DNA of 64,000 bases, from contig NC_065576.1 in NCBI RefSeq assembly GCF_937616625.2, positions 2,544,501-2,608,500 of the forward strand, written 5' to 3'. Source of the DNA: Mercurialis annua (taxonomy: Eukaryota > Streptophyta > Magnoliopsida > Malpighiales > Euphorbiaceae). Positions 60,256 through 64,000 of this stretch are shown one piece after another (position 1 is the first letter of the stretch; each line of letters starts with the position of its first letter). Position numbers and translations under genes: made by a program. The notes beneath the pieces are model-generated. The model searched no databases, was not told the DNA's origin, and was given only the letters and a program-made list of their open reading frames with translations.

Positions 60256-60567
60256 GGGGTAATGTTAAAATAAATTTTTAAACTACACTTATTTTTTCAA
60301 TTTAATCACGAATTTTAAAACGTTCCAATTGTATGCAGGAAATTTCATTTTTTTATCAATTCGATGCATATGTTGACATGGCACTCACTCATTGATGTGA
60401 TTTTGCTGATTTTGACAGCATTTTTTGCAGCCACGTCATCATATTATGATACTCATGTATCGAATTGAGAAAAAAATGGAACTTCTTGTATACAATTGAG
60501 ACGTTTTAAAGTTTGTGATTAAATTGAAAAAACATGTATACTTTATGATTTTTTATAATATTACCTC
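60256..60567. mobile_element. Mutator-type MITE, 312 bp, 9-bp TSD
   Basis: TSD TTTAATAAT at 60247-60255 and 60568-60576. Ends GGGGTAAT/ATTACCTC. Long arms (TTTTTTCAATTTAATCAC, TTTAAAACGT(T/C)(C/T)CAATTGTAT and inverses) pair along most of the element. It is only 176 bp from the preceding MITE. Confidence 0.88.
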
Positions 60568-60736
60568 TTTAATAATATAGGTAAATTGAAAGTCTATCTC
60601 AACAAAATTCAAAAAATTATTACTTCTTCTGTCGCATAAAAATAGTCCATCTGGACAAATACAAGATTTAAAAAAATTATAGTGAAATTTGTTAATTTAG
60701 TCTTTTTATTTAATTTTTCAATTTTATCTTTTTATA

Positions 60737-60739
<3 letters not shown>

Positions 60740-60779
<40 letters not shown>
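60740..60779. repeat. (TA)20 microsatellite
   Basis: Uninterrupted TA run of 40 bp. Confidence 0.95.
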
Positions 60780-60782
<3 letters not shown>

Positions 60783-61507
60783 TACTAATGACTAATTTAT
60801 TTATTGATGAGTTTTGTATTAGTACATTTAAGTTATTAATTCATTCGAGGATAATTAGGCATATTTATTAGAGTATATAAGACTTTAAATTTTTAAGTTA
60901 TTTGTCAAATATTGAAGGTGATCTATAATTTGAGACGTCAAAAATAGAAAGATGACCTATCTTCATGAGACGATGAAATGTATTTTAAAATCGATGCTAA
61001 CTCCAATGAATTTGTAGGGGTTGCATTAGTAATATATGACATTATTCATAAAGGTTATTTGCATTAAATCACGTTTTATGTTTAATTTTATATTTTAAAA
61101 TACATTGTACATTCCAATTTCCATTACTTGAGCACTCTATAAGTGAGAGATTATTATATGAAGTATGATTATTTCAGAATGTTAGGTTCTTAATTAAAGT
61201 TTGATACTAATGACTTTGGCTAGATATCCAAAGTTAATGAAACAACTAATTTGACTACATGTAACCCTACCAGCTGTAAATTCCAATCTTATTCTATAAT
61301 AGACAATCTTAAATACCTTAATAATAATTAAAATACTATTCTAATATGGCCAGCACTTTCATTAATGACAGGTCCTAAAGATAACTCTGATTGAAAAAAC
61401 TAATCATAAATAAATGCAACAATGGATCTACATGAAACTAAAGAAAATAGAATAAAGTAAAATTATAATATTTTTTTGTAAGATACTCTTAATTTCAAAA
61501 TTTGGCA
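60780..61507. other. Intergenic, AT-rich
   Basis: Nothing recognisable. Confidence 0.6.
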
Positions 61508-61516
61508 AATAAATAA

Positions 61517-61897
61517 GGCTTAATTACTTAAAAACCACTCACCTTGAACTTTTTTTCGTTTATACCCTGATTTAGAAAAAAAATTCATTTATACCATGAC
61601 GTATGTATTTATGTTTCACCTCTATCCGAGGCACTAAATTAACCTCTTTTCATTAAGAAAAAAGTTTAAAATAGTTCTTCATTTTTAACCTAAGCTAATT
61701 AGAGTTTAATTAGAAATGAATTTTTCTCTAAATGAAGGACTATTTTAAACTTTTTTTTAATGAAAAGATGTTAATTTAGTGCCTCGGGGTAGAGGTGAAA
61801 CACAAACACATACGTGAGGGTATAAATGAATTTTTTTCTAAGTCAGGGTATAAACGAAAAAAAAGTTCAAGCTGAGTGGTTTTTAAGTAATTAAACC
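61517..61897. mobile_element. Mutator-type MITE, 381 bp, 9-bp TSD (family GGCTTAATTAC)
   Basis: TSD AATAAATAA at 61508-61516 and 61898-61906. Ends GGCTTAATTACTTAAAAACCA and its inverse. Internal arms (TTTATACCCTGA, GTTTCACCTCTA, TTTTCATTAA and inverses) pair. The size and terminus match 35597-35968. Confidence 0.9.
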
Positions 61898-61906
61898 AAT
61901 AAATAA

Positions 61907-64000
61907 AGGTTAAACAAAATGATGGAGATCAAAATGATGAAAATGTGATGTCAAATATCTACATGTCAAGATCCCTTCCAAGGAATTAGAAATTAAATGA
62001 TTAAAGTAAGGATCAAGTGTATCAAGAAAGTTTTACAAGGACTGATCATGAGATTTCTAAAGTTGTCAATAAATAGCAGTAAATATTTGTCCATACAAAC
62101 CCATAAAAATAAAATTATTTGAAGATATTAAAAAAAATGAACACGATAACATTTATATTATTATCATATGGTTGTAATTTATAAAAACTCAACTCAAAAT
62201 TCTTAAGTTAATTTATACTGATTTAAATCTGTATAATTTTAATTTTAATCGGTAAATTTGATTAGATTCGTCTCACAGATTAAAAGATGATTTTTAAATT
62301 TTATTTTGCATAATTAGATTTTAAATTTTATTTAGTTTAGGATATCGGGCATGAAATTTAATCTAAAATTAGATGATTTTGTTTAATTTAAAATTTAATG
62401 CAAGATGTTGATCTTACTTTTTGTTCCTTTTCTATAATAATATTGCTCTTTTGCTTTATAAAAAGAAGAGGGGAACGCAACATTCTCAACTCTCAAGTGT
62501 GGCAAGTTGAAGATGGATTGTAAGAATTGGTTAGACAACCAAATATTCTTAAAGAGTAAGGGGTAGTTGTACAATCTTTTTTACCATCTTCTTTCTTTAT
62601 TTTAGTACATTATTTAAAACAGTGTTTTAAGAATCGAACCAGATTGGCCGATTCAACTATAGATCGGAGGTTAATTTGATTTAATTTCTCGTGAAAATCA
62701 ATATAAATCAAAATATAATGTACGAATCGGTGAATTACGGAACCGGTTAAACTTTTTTTATAAATTTGATTAGAATTTGTCTTTTTTTTAAATTACAAAA
62801 ACCATATAAAATATTTCTTATTATTTTAAGAGAATCATCTATATTATACATGTATAAATTTTAAAATATATTATATATTATATGAAATTATAAATATTTG
62901 TGTTTGAATAGTTCAATCGCTTATTAAATTGGTTGAATTTCAAACGGACGGACATTAATTTGGCTATCGGTTCGGTTTTTAAAACACGGAGTATTTTATA
63001 GGTGAGGACTTGTTGTGTCAACTAGTTAGCTTGTATAGTTGTGTTGCAATTATTAGAGTTTACAAGATATGATTGCTATGTGGGAGAAAAGGAAAAAAAG
63101 GGCACGTTTTCATCATCAATGGCAAAAGAAGATGGGTTGGCTGTAATTTTGGCCCACCATGTCATGTGGTTGGTTTTTTAAGGTTAATTATGTCATTTGT
63201 GTATTACATCGCTAGGAAAAATTACACCATTGGTATTTGATACTTTTTAAATCTTCTATTTGAATATCTGAACTTATTTTCTAAAATCGGCATTTGAACT
63301 CATTTTTTTTAAATCAATATTTCAACTTCTTACTCAAAAGTGTGCTAAAATAGCAAAAGCAAATTCTGTTTTACTTAACTTTTACTATTATATTAATAAA
63401 ATAACAATAAAAATAATCATAATTTTTGTATATGGTATATTTGTCTATTTAAAATTCAAATTGAAAATCATATTAGCAAATTTAATATTTATTTTTGGCT
63501 TTATAAGCAGTCTGGTGATTGCAAATAGATTAAAAATACTAATTTGATATATTTTTAAAAAGTTGAAATATTAATTTATAGAAAATAAAAGTTCAGTCAT
63601 TCAAATGGAATATATTCCATTATAATTTTTCCTTATTATTACTACATGTTATTGATGATAACCTCTCTTGCACGTGTTGGTTTTGATTAACCTTTGCAAT
63701 CAAATGCTTCTCTTTTCTCTTTTTCTTTTATAATTTTGCCTTATGATTAATCATATCCATCGGCCAAAGAATCAATCTCATGATGAGATGATGCACGAAA
63801 GGACGTAGGAGAGACGATTTTAAATATCAAATCGGTAATTAAATCAGCGTGACTCGAGCCGCGATTCAACCACCAATCCAACCGACCGACTAAATAAAAA
63901 ATTATAACTAATCTATAAGGTAAAAATAAACTAGTAATTACAGTTTAAACTATAAAATTTGACAGTTTTTATAATTTAACTGGTTTAATAGTTTTGTTGT
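61907..64000. other. Intergenic to window end, with degenerate DNA-transposon remnants
   Basis: No gene. A hAT-like fold-back of about 370 bp lies at 62620-62989 (ends CAGTGTTTTAAGAATCGAACC and GGTTCGGTTTTTAAAACACGG, no matching TSD). A fold-back with ends GGAAAAATTA/TATAATTTTTCC lies at 63215-63631, also without TSD. CCGAC/GATTCAAC words after 63810 suggest another hAT-like end cut by the window. Confidence 0.5.

Noticed and set aside
62620..62989. hAT element with CAGTGTTTTAA ends
   Set aside because: The inverted ends are present but the flanking 8-mers do not match, so it is mentioned only as a remnant.
63215..63631. Fold-back element with GGAAAAATTA ends
   Set aside because: No target-site duplication could be found; ends uncertain.
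1..64000. CRISPR arrays, bacterial-type operons, phage or integrated viral genes
   Set aside because: Nothing of the kind is present; direct repeats here are TSDs, microsatellites or coding repeats.

Overview
The window is nuclear DNA from a core eudicot plant. The evidence is AT-rich intergenic sequence, GT-AG introns, plant-specific families (LysM receptor kinases, a DA1-related LIM peptidase, a BELL/TALE homeodomain protein, a plant purple acid phosphatase, a P-class PPR protein) and abundant plant-type small transposons. I cannot name the species. Exon joins were read by hand from splice signals and reading-frame phase; every multi-exon model closes in frame.

Layout. 3-971 (+) is the 3' part of a LYK5-like receptor kinase cut by the window edge, convergent with a complete LYK4-like gene (1207-3039, -). 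Next are a single-exon PPR gene (5088-7052, -) and an 11-exon DAR1 gene (8123-11546, -). From 12.3 to 19.5 kb is a repeat-rich zone with a 3.57-kb Helitron (14410-17975). A small unrecognised single-exon gene (19549-20064, +) follows, then about 17.7 kb without a convincing gene. The BLH2/SAWTOOTH-type homeobox gene is at 37781-43788 (+), with a GC-AG first intron and an overlapping uORF. After about 7.9 kb more of intergenic DNA come a purple acid phosphatase (51713-53728, -) and a BTB/POZ gene (54828-58200, -). The last 5.8 kb holds only repeats.

The gene-poor stretches are dominated by small mobile elements whose ends can be set from target-site duplications (TSDs). Nine fold-back elements have exact 9-bp TSDs, which is typical of Mutator-like MITEs. 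There are two hAT-like MITEs with 7/8-bp TSD matches, one Stowaway-like MITE, four tRNA-like SINEs, four LINE or LINE-derived insertions, and several tiny A-tailed insertions between direct repeats. Two gene-less places, near 22.5 kb and 32.8 kb, each have three CACGTG boxes followed by a TATA-like tract.

The genes do not form one pathway. They are independent loci for chitin/LysM signalling (LYK pair), organ-size control (DAR1), organellar RNA processing (PPR), leaf-margin patterning (BLH2) and phosphate acquisition (PAP). I found no clear new multi-gene system. The most unusual points are the density of TSD-defined MITEs, the kinase-site losses in the LYK pair, the non-canonical splice donor and uORF of the homeobox gene, and the two gene-less promoter-like modules.
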